A DNA stretch of 64,000 nt from Clostridia bacterium (lineage in GTDB: Bacteria > Bacillota > Clostridia > Oscillospirales > Acutalibacteraceae). Shown here one piece after another: positions 6,164-15,900 of this stretch. The translations under genes and the position numbers were made by a program. Positions within the stretch are counted from its first letter, which is position 1; every line of letters begins with the position of its first letter. Where the stretch lies: contig JAGALQ010000026.1 of assembly GCA_017625095.1 (NCBI GenBank), positions 1 to 64,000 of the forward strand, in the 5' to 3' direction. The notes under the pieces were generated by a model. That model was not told the origin of the DNA. It made no database searches and saw only the letters and a list, made by a program, of their open reading frames with translations.

Positions 6164-7570
6164 TTAAAATCTTTTCCAGAAATCCACACCCCACGGATGA
6201 GATTGCTCCTCCCATTCGTCGCGGTGACTGATAATTTTTTCACGCATTTCGGCAACCTTGCCGCTGTATGTTTCATCCTGTGCGAGATTCTTTGTCTCCC
6301 ACGGGTCGTTTTTAATATCGTAAAGAAAAGTCCACTTATCCTCGTCTTTGTCACCGTTGCGGTATTCAATGAGCTTGTAACGCTCATCCTTGACACCGCG
6401 GACAAACTGATCAAATATCAGATAAAGCTCATCACGGAAGCTCTCTCCGTGCTCACCGTCAAGAAGGTCGGCAAAGCTTTTGCCGTCAACCGATTGAGGA
6501 ATCTCAATTCCTACCTTTTCACACAGAGTCGGAAAAATATCATAAAGATAAACATAGGCATCGTTGCGCTTATTCTTTGCAATTCCGGGGCCGGCCATAA
6601 TCAGAGGGATACGAATACCGTGCTCGTAAATATCCTCCTTGCCCAACCAACCGTGCTGACCTACGGCAAGGCCGTTGTCGCCTGTGAACACAACAATTGT
6701 ATTGTCTTCCTCGCCTGACTGACGAAGAGCTTCAAGAAGCCTGCCGATTTCATAATCAAGATGAGTTATCATTGCGAAATACTCTGCGATATGACGCCTG
6801 ATTTCTCTTTCATCTCTGGGATAAGCGGCAAGAGCCTCATCACGGTGCACCATAAGAGGATAGTTTGTGTCAATAATCTCCTGAGAGTTGGGCGGAAGTG
6901 TGATTTTCTCTTCATCGTACATCTCGCGAAAACTGTCTGGCATTGTCCTCGGGTCGTGCGGTGCAAGATAAGCAAGATACATAAAGAACGGCTTTTCTTT
7001 GCCTGCGTTTTTCTTAAGAAGCTCAATTGCAGAATCCGTAAGCAAAGTGCTCGAATGCTTGCCGGGATCAAACTCATCGCAATGCTGCGGCTGAGGGCGG
7101 TTATCTTTATAGAAATCGACCACGAAATTTATAACGTTATCGTATTTGCCTGTCGGGTCATAGCGGCACGTGGGCACGTTCCAATGGTCCCACATTCCGC
7201 CGAAAAATATTTTAGCACCCTGAGTAAAGCTTCTTGCATAGGCCGGGCAACCATTATGCCATTTTCCGAGACCTATTGTTTCATAACCGTTATTTTTAAA
7301 CGTTTCGGCAAGTGTCTTGTGCTCTTCGGGAATATTGCCGCCGAGCTCTTCAAGGTGAAACGGATTTCTGCCTGAAAGAATCATTGCACGGCTGGGCATA
7401 CAAACAGCGCCGCAGGTACCACCCGCGATATGTGCACGGACAAAGGCTGTACCCCTTTCGCTGAGCTTATCGAGATTCGGTGTTATTATCTCATCATTAC
7501 CGAGCGCGTGAATTGTATCAAAGCGTTGATCATCGGTAACGATAAACAGAATATTCGGCTTTTTACTCAT
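6164..7570 (-). CDS. C-type sulfatase (alkaline-phosphatase superfamily)
   Basis: A 468-residue arylsulfatase-type enzyme. The N-terminus PNILFIVTDDQR carries the calcium-binding Asp pair. The formylglycine motif is C57-M-P-S60-R61 followed by ..LSGR, so the enzyme is the Cys class and needs an anaerobic sulfatase-maturating enzyme (none in this window). Other metal ligands are visible in TGDNG, and HGWLGKEDIYEHGIRIPLIMAGPGI is typical of the family. No signal peptide is present, so it may act on imported sulfated sugars. It is divergent from a sialidase-like gene, which suggests a common host-glycan substrate; the exact sulfate ester cannot be told. Confidence 0.9.
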   Translation of the reverse strand: MSKKPNILFIVTDDQRFDTIHALGNDEIITPNLDKLSERGTAFVRAHIAGGTCGAVCMPSRAMILSGRNPFHLEELGGNIPEEHKTLAETFKNNGYETIGLGKWHNGCPAYARSFTQGAKIFFGGMWDHWNVPTCRYDPTGKYDNVINFVVDFYKDNRPQPQHCDEFDPGKHSSTLLTDSAIELLKKNAGKEKPFFMYLAYLAPHDPRTMPDSFREMYDEEKITLPPNSQEIIDTNYPLMVHRDEALAAYPRDEREIRRHIAEYFAMITHLDYEIGRLLEALRQSGEEDNTIVVFTGDNGLAVGQHGWLGKEDIYEHGIRIPLIMAGPGIAKNKRNDAYVYLYDIFPTLCEKVGIEIPQSVDGKSFADLLDGEHGESFRDELYLIFDQFVRGVKDERYKLIEYRNGDKDEDKWTFLYDIKNDPWETKNLAQDETYSGKVAEMREKIISHRDEWEEQSHPWGVDFWKRF

Positions 7571-7605
7571 AATAAATCACCCGCAAAGCAAAGTTTCTTT
7601 TCGGA

Positions 7606-7725
7606 ATTATACCACACATATGCCGTGCAAATCAACCTGATTAAACAAGTGTTTATTGACATAAGAAAGCAGTTTAGCTATACTTATGACATAACCGTTT
7701 ATTCGGCTTAACGCAATACCGTTAA
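7606..7725. promoter_or_regulatory. Divergent sulfatase/sialidase promoters with dyads
   Basis: For the sialidase: TTGACA 7656-7661, 17 bp, TATACT 7679-7684. For the sulfatase (minus strand): TTGATT 7630-7635, 18 bp, TATAAT 7606-7611. The two -35 boxes lie 20 bp apart. A dyad TGACATAAG (7657-7665) / CTTATGACA (7684-7692, one mismatch) brackets the plus promoter, and TTAACG-N6-CGTTAA lies at 7708-7725 in the leader. The layout suggests joint repression of both genes. Confidence 0.6.
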
Positions 7726-7770
7726 CAGAATTAAATCAGTTAATTACAGCACTTGCAGGAGGTGTCAACT

Positions 7771-8799
7771 ATGATCAAAGCTGAACTTCTATATCAGGAA
7801 TATCTCAAAAATCAAGGTATCAATAACGAACCCGGCGAATGCCACGCAGCCACTGTCACAATATGCAACGGCAAGCCTGCTGCCGCCTGGTTTTTCGGAA
7901 CAAAAGAAAAAAATCCTAACGTACGGATCTGGTTCTCAATACGCGACGTTGAATGGAGCACACCGATTGCAGTAACACCTGACGACGGCGTGGCAGACTG
8001 GAATCCGACCCTTTTTTGTGAAAACGGTGTATTGACCCTTATCTACAAAAGCGGCATTGATGAGAGCCATTGGCGCTCAATGAAAGTTGTTTCTGATGAT
8101 GAAGGCAAAACGTGGACCGAACCGGTTGAGCTTGTTCCGGGTGATGTCGGCGGCAGAGGACCTGTAAAGAACCAGATGATAAGACTTTCAAACGGTGCTC
8201 TTCTTGCACCCGGGTCAACCGAAGATCTGGCTGACCGCTGGGAATCATGGACCGATTACAGCGAAGATAACGGCGCAACGTGGAAGCTCTCGGCACCCGT
8301 TGCTTTCGAGCTGCCCGACGGCACGGTATGTAACCGCAAAGAAGAACTTCCCGACGAAGGTGAGGGTCTTATCCAACCTGCAATATGGGAAGATCCTGCA
8401 CACGACGGCAGAGTATATATGCTTGCTCGCACAAATCTGCATTGGATTTATCGCAGTGAGTCAACGGATTTCGGCAGAAGCTGGTCCGTCGCCCGTCCCA
8501 CCGATATGCCCAACAACAACAGCGGTATCGGCGCAACGCTTATGGATTGCGGCATACTGGGTCTTGTTTGCAACCCTGTCGGCGAAAACTGGGGAAAGCG
8601 CACACCGCTCTGTCTGTTCCTTTCAGACGATAACGGCGCAACTTACCCGATAAAAATTGTGCTTGAAGAAACAGAGCACGCTGACGGCGTTGAATTTTCT
8701 TACCCCTCAATCTTTGCCGAAGGCGATATGCTGCATATTGTTTATACAGTCAGCAAAAAGAAAATAGGCTATGCACTTGTAAAGGTCGAAAACAAATAA
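7771..8799 (+). CDS. Sialidase-like BNR-repeat protein
   Basis: A 342-residue six-bladed beta-propeller of the sialidase superfamily. Four Asp boxes of the S-x-D-x-G-x-T/S-W/Y type are visible: SDDEGKTW, SEDNGATW, STDFGRSW and SDDNGATY. The chain begins with the propeller and lacks a signal peptide, which argues for a cytoplasmic exo-acting enzyme. The classical sialidase FRIP motif is not obvious, so the true specificity (sialic acid or another sugar acid) is uncertain; BNR_2-type enzymes are diverse. Start ATG 7771 has GGAGG 7 nt upstream; the TTG further up is rejected. It is followed 25 bp later by a membrane protein gene, probably the same operon. Confidence 0.8.
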   Translation: MIKAELLYQEYLKNQGINNEPGECHAATVTICNGKPAAAWFFGTKEKNPNVRIWFSIRDVEWSTPIAVTPDDGVADWNPTLFCENGVLTLIYKSGIDESHWRSMKVVSDDEGKTWTEPVELVPGDVGGRGPVKNQMIRLSNGALLAPGSTEDLADRWESWTDYSEDNGATWKLSAPVAFELPDGTVCNRKEELPDEGEGLIQPAIWEDPAHDGRVYMLARTNLHWIYRSESTDFGRSWSVARPTDMPNNNSGIGATLMDCGILGLVCNPVGENWGKRTPLCLFLSDDNGATYPIKIVLEETEHADGVEFSYPSIFAEGDMLHIVYTVSKKKIGYALVKVENK

Positions 8800-8824
8800 T
8801 CAGGACAGAGAAAGGGGATTTTGT

Positions 8825-10261
8825 ATGGAAACTCAGAACGCATTGGCTTTTATTGCCATAAGTGTGCTTGCCATGTGTTTTGGCTGGGGCATTCGCGGCT
8901 CTGCAATAGGCGGAGAAAAAGGCGCAATGCTGCCAGGCGCAATTATGGGTATACTCTGTGTGTGGTATACAGGCTCCGAGCTTCTTATGGAAAATGTATT
9001 TCTCTTTGCAGGTGCCTGCGCGCTCGGTTACTTCTACGGCGGTATGGAACCCTACGGCTCAACGATGGGACTTGTTCTCAGCCACGATTCAGACCGCTAT
9101 AATCCGTCTTTAGGTTATCTCGCGCTTGCGTTCAAAGGCTCTATCTGGAGCGGTCTCGGCGCAGGTTTCTTAGGTGTCAGCTTCTCCGCAATGAGCGGTA
9201 AAGTTTACAAATGGTACGATTTTGTGATTTTCTTTGCTCTTGTACCTCTGCTTCAGGAAATCGGTTACCGAATTTTCAACACACCCTATGACCCTGCAAA
9301 CGGCAAAATGCCAAAGGTCTGCTTTTCTAAAGAAAGCCGTGAGGAATGGGGTCGCAACCTCGTAATCGTAGCAAGTCTTCTTATAATGATGGCTATCCGC
9401 CGTGATATCTTCGGCATAATTATGTGGATCGGCGGTGCACTTGCAGGCTCTGTAGGTTGGGTTGTTGCAATCACATTCTATGACAAGCAGTTGCATCCGT
9501 TAAAAAACGGCAAACGTATGTTCGGCAAGCTTGATGAATACGACGTTATTGACGGATGGAAGATAATGGAATTCACTCAGGGCTGCTTCAACGGTTTCGG
9601 TATAGCTTGCGCTTTTGTGCTCGGCTGGCCTATTGCTGCCGGAAATCTTGAGCAGGCAGAAGCCGCAGGCAAGCTGTGGTATATGCTCCCCGAAAAGGTT
9701 GACACCGTGCTTTCGTGGGTATTCTGCGCAATTATAATTTTCACAATCTTCCTCTTTATCATCCCCTACCGCAAAAACGGCAACAAAATCACACGCGCCT
9801 TCGGTGAGGTTGATATGAACCTTGTTGAAGTTCTTGAAAGGCCCTGCTATATGGTCGCCCCGCTCGCACTCATTATGCTCGGCTCAACCACAATGGCAGG
9901 CATTATCTGCTGCTTTACGATGTATTACGTAATCGCCCAGCACGACGGTCTGGAGCGCTATTTCGACTACAAGGGCATCAAGTTTATCCGTGCTTTTCTG
10001 ATTATTCTCGGTGCGGTTATACTTGCAATTCAGGCAATCAGAGGCTATACGCTCTGGGAAACCTGGATATTCTACTGTGTCGGTTACGTACTGTTCGACC
10101 TTGTGGCTTTTGCTCGCCCGAAAACAATAAAAGAAAACCGGGAAAAATCAAAATCGTTCAAAGAGTTTCTCATTGCCTTTGGCGGCAACCTTACAGTGCT
10201 CCCCTTCTTTTATATACTTATGGCGGTCTTACTTGTATTCGGTTATGTAAACTTCAGATAA
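8825..10261 (+). CDS. Polytopic membrane protein of unknown function
   Basis: A 478-residue integral membrane protein with roughly a dozen hydrophobic segments and short loops. The N-terminal half has a glycine-rich GWGIRGSAIGGEKGAMLPGA stretch, reminiscent of packed transporter helices, and charged loops at WYDF and KNGKRMFGKLDEYDV. I do not recognise a named transporter family. It starts 25 bp after the sialidase-like gene with AAAGGGG before the ATG and appears co-transcribed with it. Uptake of a product of the sialidase/sulfatase pair is the simplest guess, but the chain could also be an enzyme of the membrane. Confidence 0.65.
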   Translation: METQNALAFIAISVLAMCFGWGIRGSAIGGEKGAMLPGAIMGILCVWYTGSELLMENVFLFAGACALGYFYGGMEPYGSTMGLVLSHDSDRYNPSLGYLALAFKGSIWSGLGAGFLGVSFSAMSGKVYKWYDFVIFFALVPLLQEIGYRIFNTPYDPANGKMPKVCFSKESREEWGRNLVIVASLLIMMAIRRDIFGIIMWIGGALAGSVGWVVAITFYDKQLHPLKNGKRMFGKLDEYDVIDGWKIMEFTQGCFNGFGIACAFVLGWPIAAGNLEQAEAAGKLWYMLPEKVDTVLSWVFCAIIIFTIFLFIIPYRKNGNKITRAFGEVDMNLVEVLERPCYMVAPLALIMLGSTTMAGIICCFTMYYVIAQHDGLERYFDYKGIKFIRAFLIILGAVILAIQAIRGYTLWETWIFYCVGYVLFDLVAFARPKTIKENREKSKSFKEFLIAFGGNLTVLPFFYILMAVLLVFGYVNFR

Positions 10262-10288
10262 TCATTCAGCATCAAAACAAATATTTAC

Positions 10289-10322
10289 AGCAAAAGCGGC
10301 TTTGCAGATGCAGGCCGCTTTA
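10289..10322 (+). terminator. Hairpin after the membrane protein gene
   Basis: Stem AAAGCGGC / GCCGCTTT with a partly paired loop, followed only by AATAG, so termination is uncertain. Confidence 0.45.
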
Positions 10323-10346
10323 ATAGTAAAGTTCAGAGGTTATGCT

Positions 10347-12845
10347 ATGGAAAAAGCAATCAGAAAAATTATATCAGTTATGATTGTTGCGGTTACGTTT
10401 TTGGTCAGTGAACCCGTTGCCGAAGCTGTCGGTGTTGACACGCCCGGACTGAATCCTTTCGCCGTAAGAGTCAAAGCAACAAAAAGCGGCTCTTGCGGAG
10501 CTGATGCTGTCTGGGAGCTTGATGAATTGACGGGAACGCTTACAATCAGCGGAAGCGGAAAAGCAACGTCACGGCCGTGGAACGGTGCTGTCATCAAATC
10601 AATTATAATTGGTGATGAAATAACAAGCTTTTCCTTTCAGTTTTATCCGGAGCTTGAAAGCGTAACGATCGGCAAAAGCTTTAAAGAAATTGTCAACAAC
10701 GCTTCTCTCGGATATTTTTTCAAAAGCCCGAAAGTTTCAAGCATAACCGTTCACTCCGACAATCCTTTCTTCTCGAGCGATGAACACAGAGTGCTGTTCA
10801 ACAAGGATAAAACTGTTCTCATTTGCTATCCGTCAGGAAACCCGAGGACAGATTATATAATCCCTGAAAGCGTTACGACAATAGGAAAAACAGCGTTTGC
10901 TTATGCCGGATTTCTTACCAACGTAACTGTTCCCTACGGCGTGAAAAACATAGGGTATGAAGCTTTTGCTTATTGCAGCAAGCTGTCAGACATAAAAATC
11001 CCTGACAGCGTAACCGATATTGATGCCTATGCGTTCCGTAACTGTGAAAGCCTGAAGACTATAACAGTTCCGAAAGGAGTAAAAAACATCGGTACATGTG
11101 CGTTTGCTTTTTGCAGCTCTCTTTCGGATATAAAAGTGAGCTTGGATAACCTCTCATATTCAGCTGACGAATACGGTACACTTTTCACAAAAGATAAAAC
11201 CGTTCTCATCAAATACCCTGCCGGAAGCACACGGCCTGCCTACGCTGTTCCGAATAGTGTAACAAATATAGGCACCTACGCGTTTGACAGTTGTAAGCAC
11301 CTTAACACCGTAATAATACCTGACAGTGTAAAGGTTATCGGTAATAATGCATTCTATAATTGTTGCTATCTGACTGATGTAACAATACCTGGCAGTGTTA
11401 CAAAAATAAACTCAAGTGCGTTCTATTGCTGCTGCAAACTCGGCAGCATAACAATTCCCGCTTCGGTAACAAGCATCGGCAATGCCGCATTCTGGAATTG
11501 CAACAGCCTGACAAGCGTTTTAATTGAGGACGGAGTGACAAGCATTGGTAACTCTTCATTCCGACTCTGCAAAAGCTTAAAGAGCATAACAATTCCATCG
11601 AGCGTAACGGCAATAGAATATGATGCCTTCAGAGAGTGTGAGAGTCTTGCCGACGTTTATTATATGGGCACTCAGGATGAGTGGAACAAAATTTCGGTTG
11701 TCGGCATTGAATCTGATGAATATTCATTAAACAAGGCTGATATTCATTTTAATCACGAGCATATATACAGCCCGGAAATTATCAAACAGCCAACTTGCCT
11801 GAATGACGGCATCAAAACTTTCACCTGTGTATGCACTCGCGGTTATAGTGAAAACATCTCATCGCTCGGGCACGATATTGTTATCGACAAAGCGGTTGAA
11901 GCAACCTGCACACAAACGGGTCTTGCCGAAGGTCAGCACTGTTCACGTTGCGATGATGCGACGGTTGCACAGAAAGATACGCCGACACTCGGGCACGATA
12001 TAATTACTGACAAAGCAGTTGAAGCGACCTGCACAAAAACGGGACTTACCGAGGGTCAGCACTGTTCACGCTGCGATGATGTTACGGTCGCACAAAAAGA
12101 AACGCCGACACTCGGGCACGATATAATTACTGACAAAGCAGTTAAAGCAACCTGTACTAAAACAGGTCTTACCGAGGGTCAGCACTGTTCACGCTGCAAT
12201 GATGTTACGGTTGCACAGAAAGAAACGCCGACACTCGGGCACGATATAATTACTGACAAAGCAGTTGAAGCGACCTGCACAAAAACGGGACTTACCGAGG
12301 GTCAGCACTGTTCACGTTGCAATGATGTGACGGTTATTCAAAAAACCGTTCCCGTAAAAGAACACCGTTACACAGAAAAGTATAATTCGGCAAAGCATTG
12401 GAAAGAATGCGGCTGCACACTGATAACTGACGAACAAAGCCATACTTTTGTCAACTCAAACAGATGTCACTGCGGCTATGTAAGAACAGTCGATATAACG
12501 CTCGCTATCAAAAATAACAGCGGCTCAAGAACAATTAACTACGGCGAAACACTTGAGCTTACCGCAACTGTAAGCGGCACAGCTGCAATACCCGAAAACG
12601 CTGTTCTCATATGGTATGTTGACGGTATCAGAAAAGGTGAAGGCAACACCTTCCGCGTCAGCTTCGAAAGCGGAGCAAAAACAGTTGAGGTTAAGCTCAC
12701 CGATGGAAACGGCATAGCCTATCAGGATAAATCAGATGCCGAAATCTCCGACATAGAAGAGGTCAGCGTTAATTCGGGCTTCTTTCAAAAAATAATCTCA
12801 TTCTTCAAAAATCTGTTCGGAATCAACAGAATTGTTACTCAATAA
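10347..12845 (+). CDS. Secreted BspA-like leucine-rich-repeat surface protein
   Basis: About 832 residues. An N-terminal signal peptide (MEKAIRKIISVMIVAVTFLVSE) precedes an LRR_5/BspA domain made of ~23-residue units such as 'SVTNIGTYAFDSCKHLNTVIIP', spanning roughly residues 85-480. Four 41-residue cysteine-containing repeats (LGHDI..DKAVEATCTKTGL) follow, then a CxCG segment and an Ig-like beta domain. The chain ends in an amphipathic tail, FFQKIISFFKNLFG. BspA-type proteins mediate adhesion or protein binding at the cell surface. ATG 10347 follows AGAGG; upstream codons are rejected because they precede the signal peptide. There is no LPXTG motif. Confidence 0.85.
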   Translation: MEKAIRKIISVMIVAVTFLVSEPVAEAVGVDTPGLNPFAVRVKATKSGSCGADAVWELDELTGTLTISGSGKATSRPWNGAVIKSIIIGDEITSFSFQFYPELESVTIGKSFKEIVNNASLGYFFKSPKVSSITVHSDNPFFSSDEHRVLFNKDKTVLICYPSGNPRTDYIIPESVTTIGKTAFAYAGFLTNVTVPYGVKNIGYEAFAYCSKLSDIKIPDSVTDIDAYAFRNCESLKTITVPKGVKNIGTCAFAFCSSLSDIKVSLDNLSYSADEYGTLFTKDKTVLIKYPAGSTRPAYAVPNSVTNIGTYAFDSCKHLNTVIIPDSVKVIGNNAFYNCCYLTDVTIPGSVTKINSSAFYCCCKLGSITIPASVTSIGNAAFWNCNSLTSVLIEDGVTSIGNSSFRLCKSLKSITIPSSVTAIEYDAFRECESLADVYYMGTQDEWNKISVVGIESDEYSLNKADIHFNHEHIYSPEIIKQPTCLNDGIKTFTCVCTRGYSENISSLGHDIVIDKAVEATCTQTGLAEGQHCSRCDDATVAQKDTPTLGHDIITDKAVEATCTKTGLTEGQHCSRCDDVTVAQKETPTLGHDIITDKAVKATCTKTGLTEGQHCSRCNDVTVAQKETPTLGHDIITDKAVEATCTKTGLTEGQHCSRCNDVTVIQKTVPVKEHRYTEKYNSAKHWKECGCTLITDEQSHTFVNSNRCHCGYVRTVDITLAIKNNSGSRTINYGETLELTATVSGTAAIPENAVLIWYVDGIRKGEGNTFRVSFESGAKTVEVKLTDGNGIAYQDKSDAEISDIEEVSVNSGFFQKIISFFKNLFGINRIVTQ
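11865..12356 (+). repeat. Four tandem 123 bp repeats inside the LRR protein
   Basis: Units start at 11865, 11988, 12111 and 12234, exactly 123 bp (41 codons) apart. They are nearly identical at DNA level, particularly the last three, which indicates recent expansion or gene conversion. Each unit encodes LGHDI, ATCT.TGL.EGQHCSRC and TVAQK.TPT, with two Cys in the CSRC motif plus one in ATCT. Confidence 0.9.
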
Positions 12846-12854
12846 ATAAACAAA

Positions 12855-12886
12855 AAATCAGGGCTGTCCCGTTTGGGGCAGCCCTG
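12855..12886 (-). terminator. Terminator between the convergent surface-protein genes
   Basis: A 12 bp stem CAGGGCTGTCCC / GGGGCAGCCCTG (one G.U pair) with loop GTTT. The minus side runs into TTTTTTG, so it serves the minus-strand gene and may also slow the plus-strand one. Confidence 0.8.
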
Positions 12887-12905
12887 AAATATTTATGTGT
12901 TGAGA

Positions 12906-15900
12906 TTACTCAATAAATCCGAGAATAATTTCAAAGAGCTTTGCAATACCGCCGAAGAAAGCTTTGATACCCTTAACAAAATCGGAATCTGTCCATTCTG
13001 CATTGACTTCGATATCGTATGCGGGCATTGTATCGGGAAGTTCACTCCAACCGACAAACTTCTTGAACCACTTTCTGGGAGCATCAACACCCGGGATTGT
13101 CTGCCCATACTGGCATGTCTGCTGCTCGTAAACCTTACCGTCAACCTTGTATGTGATTGTGTATTCGATATATATACGAGAAGCTTTGATAACCAGATCT
13201 TGATTAGGCATTTTATCGGGGAGACCGATCCAACCGTTAGCTACGGTGCCTGCTCTGTAGGGAATTTCAGGTGCAACAATCTTTGCACCGGGCTCAAAAG
13301 CAACTTTCTTAATAATTGCATTATTGTCATCTACGAAAGTAACTGTGTAGCCCCATACTGCTTCAAGAGTAAGGCTGTAACCGGGCATCTCGTCATGTAC
13401 GAAGAGCTCTGTCTCGCCCTTCTCTCTCCAGCCGATGAATGTCTTATTACCGACATAATCTTCTGAAGGATACTTGGGAGCTGTGATCTTATCACCGCAA
13501 GAGATATCTTTCTTTGTGAGATCGGTAAGGACTTTGTCGCCATCTCTGTAGACGATATTGTACTTACCGATATTCCAATTTGCTTTAATAGTTATGTTAC
13601 CGGCGGGCATTTTGAACTTGTAGCCTGCGTCGCGTAAATCACCGTCAGCATACCAGCCGAGGCACTTGCAACCTTCCTTTACGGGAAGTGCGGGAAGAGC
13701 AATCTCATCATCACAAAGAACCTCAATAGAACCGGAGAACTCTTTATCCTCGTAGCTTGCACCGACAAGATTCTTATCAAAAGTAATGGTATACAGATTT
13801 GCTGTGTATTCTGCGGTAAGAACAATTCCGCCTTCAGGCACTTTAACATTTTGGCCGGGGTTATAGCGTCTGCCTGTAGCGTCATACCAGCCAACACATG
13901 TGTAACCTGTCTTTTTAGGATAGTTGGGAACTTTGAATTCTGTGTTGAAATCCTGATAGAAGGAATCAATCTCCTGACCGGCATCAGGTGTTATACTTGT
14001 TGAGCTGAATTTATTGCCGGCATCATCATATACAACCTTAGCGTACTTGAATTCTACATTGTAGGAATTGCTTTTGTACTTAGCCTTGTATTCAATATCG
14101 CCTGTAACTCTACCAAGCTCAGGCTCCCAACCTACAAAACTGTAGCCGGGCAATGCTTCATCAAAACGTTCTTTTATTATAGTTTCAGTAGGCTCAATGT
14201 CTTTTGCATAGCTGTAGTACTGTACCTCTTTTGTCTCTATAACCTTACCTGCAACCGTAAATGTTACGTTATAATTTACGGGGATATAGGTAAGCTTAAG
14301 CTCTGTCTTGCCGTCAGCAGCAATAGTAGCCTCAAGAACCTGATTTGCCATTGCAGCTGCAGATCTATCTACCTTGTAGTGCTCAATATAGAAATCGCTG
14401 ACGTTGTGCTTGATAACACCCGGCTCAGCGGCAGTAGAATCAAGATAAATCTTAACCTTGCTTCCTGTTGTACCGGTGAAGGGATATTCCTTAGTTTCAG
14501 TTTTGTTATTGTTAGTAACGTCTTTATAAGTAACGATAACTTTATACGGTGTGTCGCCGTTTGCAATCCACTTAGCTGTGAAGCTTGTGTCATCAGCGGG
14601 CATAAGGGTGGGGATAGTTGCAGGCTTGCCTGTACCGTCTTCAATCCAACTGTCAAATGTATAACCTACATTTTTGAGGGTAGCGGTAACGTCGACAACT
14701 GCACCGTAACGAGCTTTGATGGTAAATGTTTTCAAATTTTCATCATTATTGAATATACCACCGCCACCATTTAATGTAATGGTGTATTCGTTTCTCTTGA
14801 GATAAACATTAAGCTGAAGAGGAGTGGTTTTGTTTTCCTCTGTGAGTGTGCCTGAGATGACAGAAGCGCACTTATCTTCGTCTGTTTTATCTAAGTCAAG
14901 TGAAAAACCTGTAGGAATGGTATATTCAGCACTAACGGTTTCTCCTACTGCACCGGAGAAACGGTTCTCGCTTACCATCTTATAAGAACCATCTACTTCC
15001 ATTTTATGGATAGTTACCCTATAAACACATTCGCCTGTGCCTTCTATCCAACTAGCATAGTATGTTGTCGGTTCAGAGGGTACTTCTTCAGGACTATTAC
15101 CATCTTTATCAAACCAACCACCGAAGGTATAGCCGTTTCTTACAGGATTTTCAGGGTGTATCTCCACGTGCTCAATATGAGTGAAAGGCAAACCATAAGT
15201 ATATTTTACTGTGATAGGATTTTCGGTAGTATCTGTAGGATCTGCTGTATCAATATTTTCGATATAACCGCCGTTGGGATCATAGGTAATATCAATTTTA
15301 TTAGGAACCCACACGGCTTCGATTATCTTAGTTCCTCCGGGTATTGCAGGCATTTTGTCGGGAATCGGTTCACTCCAACCCTTGAATGTGTAACCCTTTT
15401 TCGTAGGAGCTTCAGGCTTAACAATTATTGTATCATAATCCTGAGTAATGGTAGGGATTGCTGTGCCGCCTTTGGTTTCAAATTGGATTGTATACTTATT
15501 AATCTGCCACTGTGCAGTAACATACATACCACCGGCAGGCATTGTTGAGGGAAGTTCAGGTTTCCAACCAATGAAAGTATAACCTGTTTTTTCGGGATTT
15601 GCGGGCGGATCAATAGCCTCACCGAAATCCTTCTCAATGGGCTCAATATAAGTACCGCCTACGGTATCAAAGACAATCTTATTCTTACTGATTTCCCACT
15701 TTGCTTTAATTGTTATATTCTTTGCAGGCATAGTTGTGGGGAACTTATATCCATATTCTGCATTATCCTCTATATCCCAACCGACAAATTTGTAACCCGC
15801 TCTTGTGGGGTCAGCAGGTTTTGTGATTGGTGAGTTATAGTCCTGCGTGATAGAGGGGATCACACTATCACCGGTTTCTTCAAATGTAATAGTAAACTGT

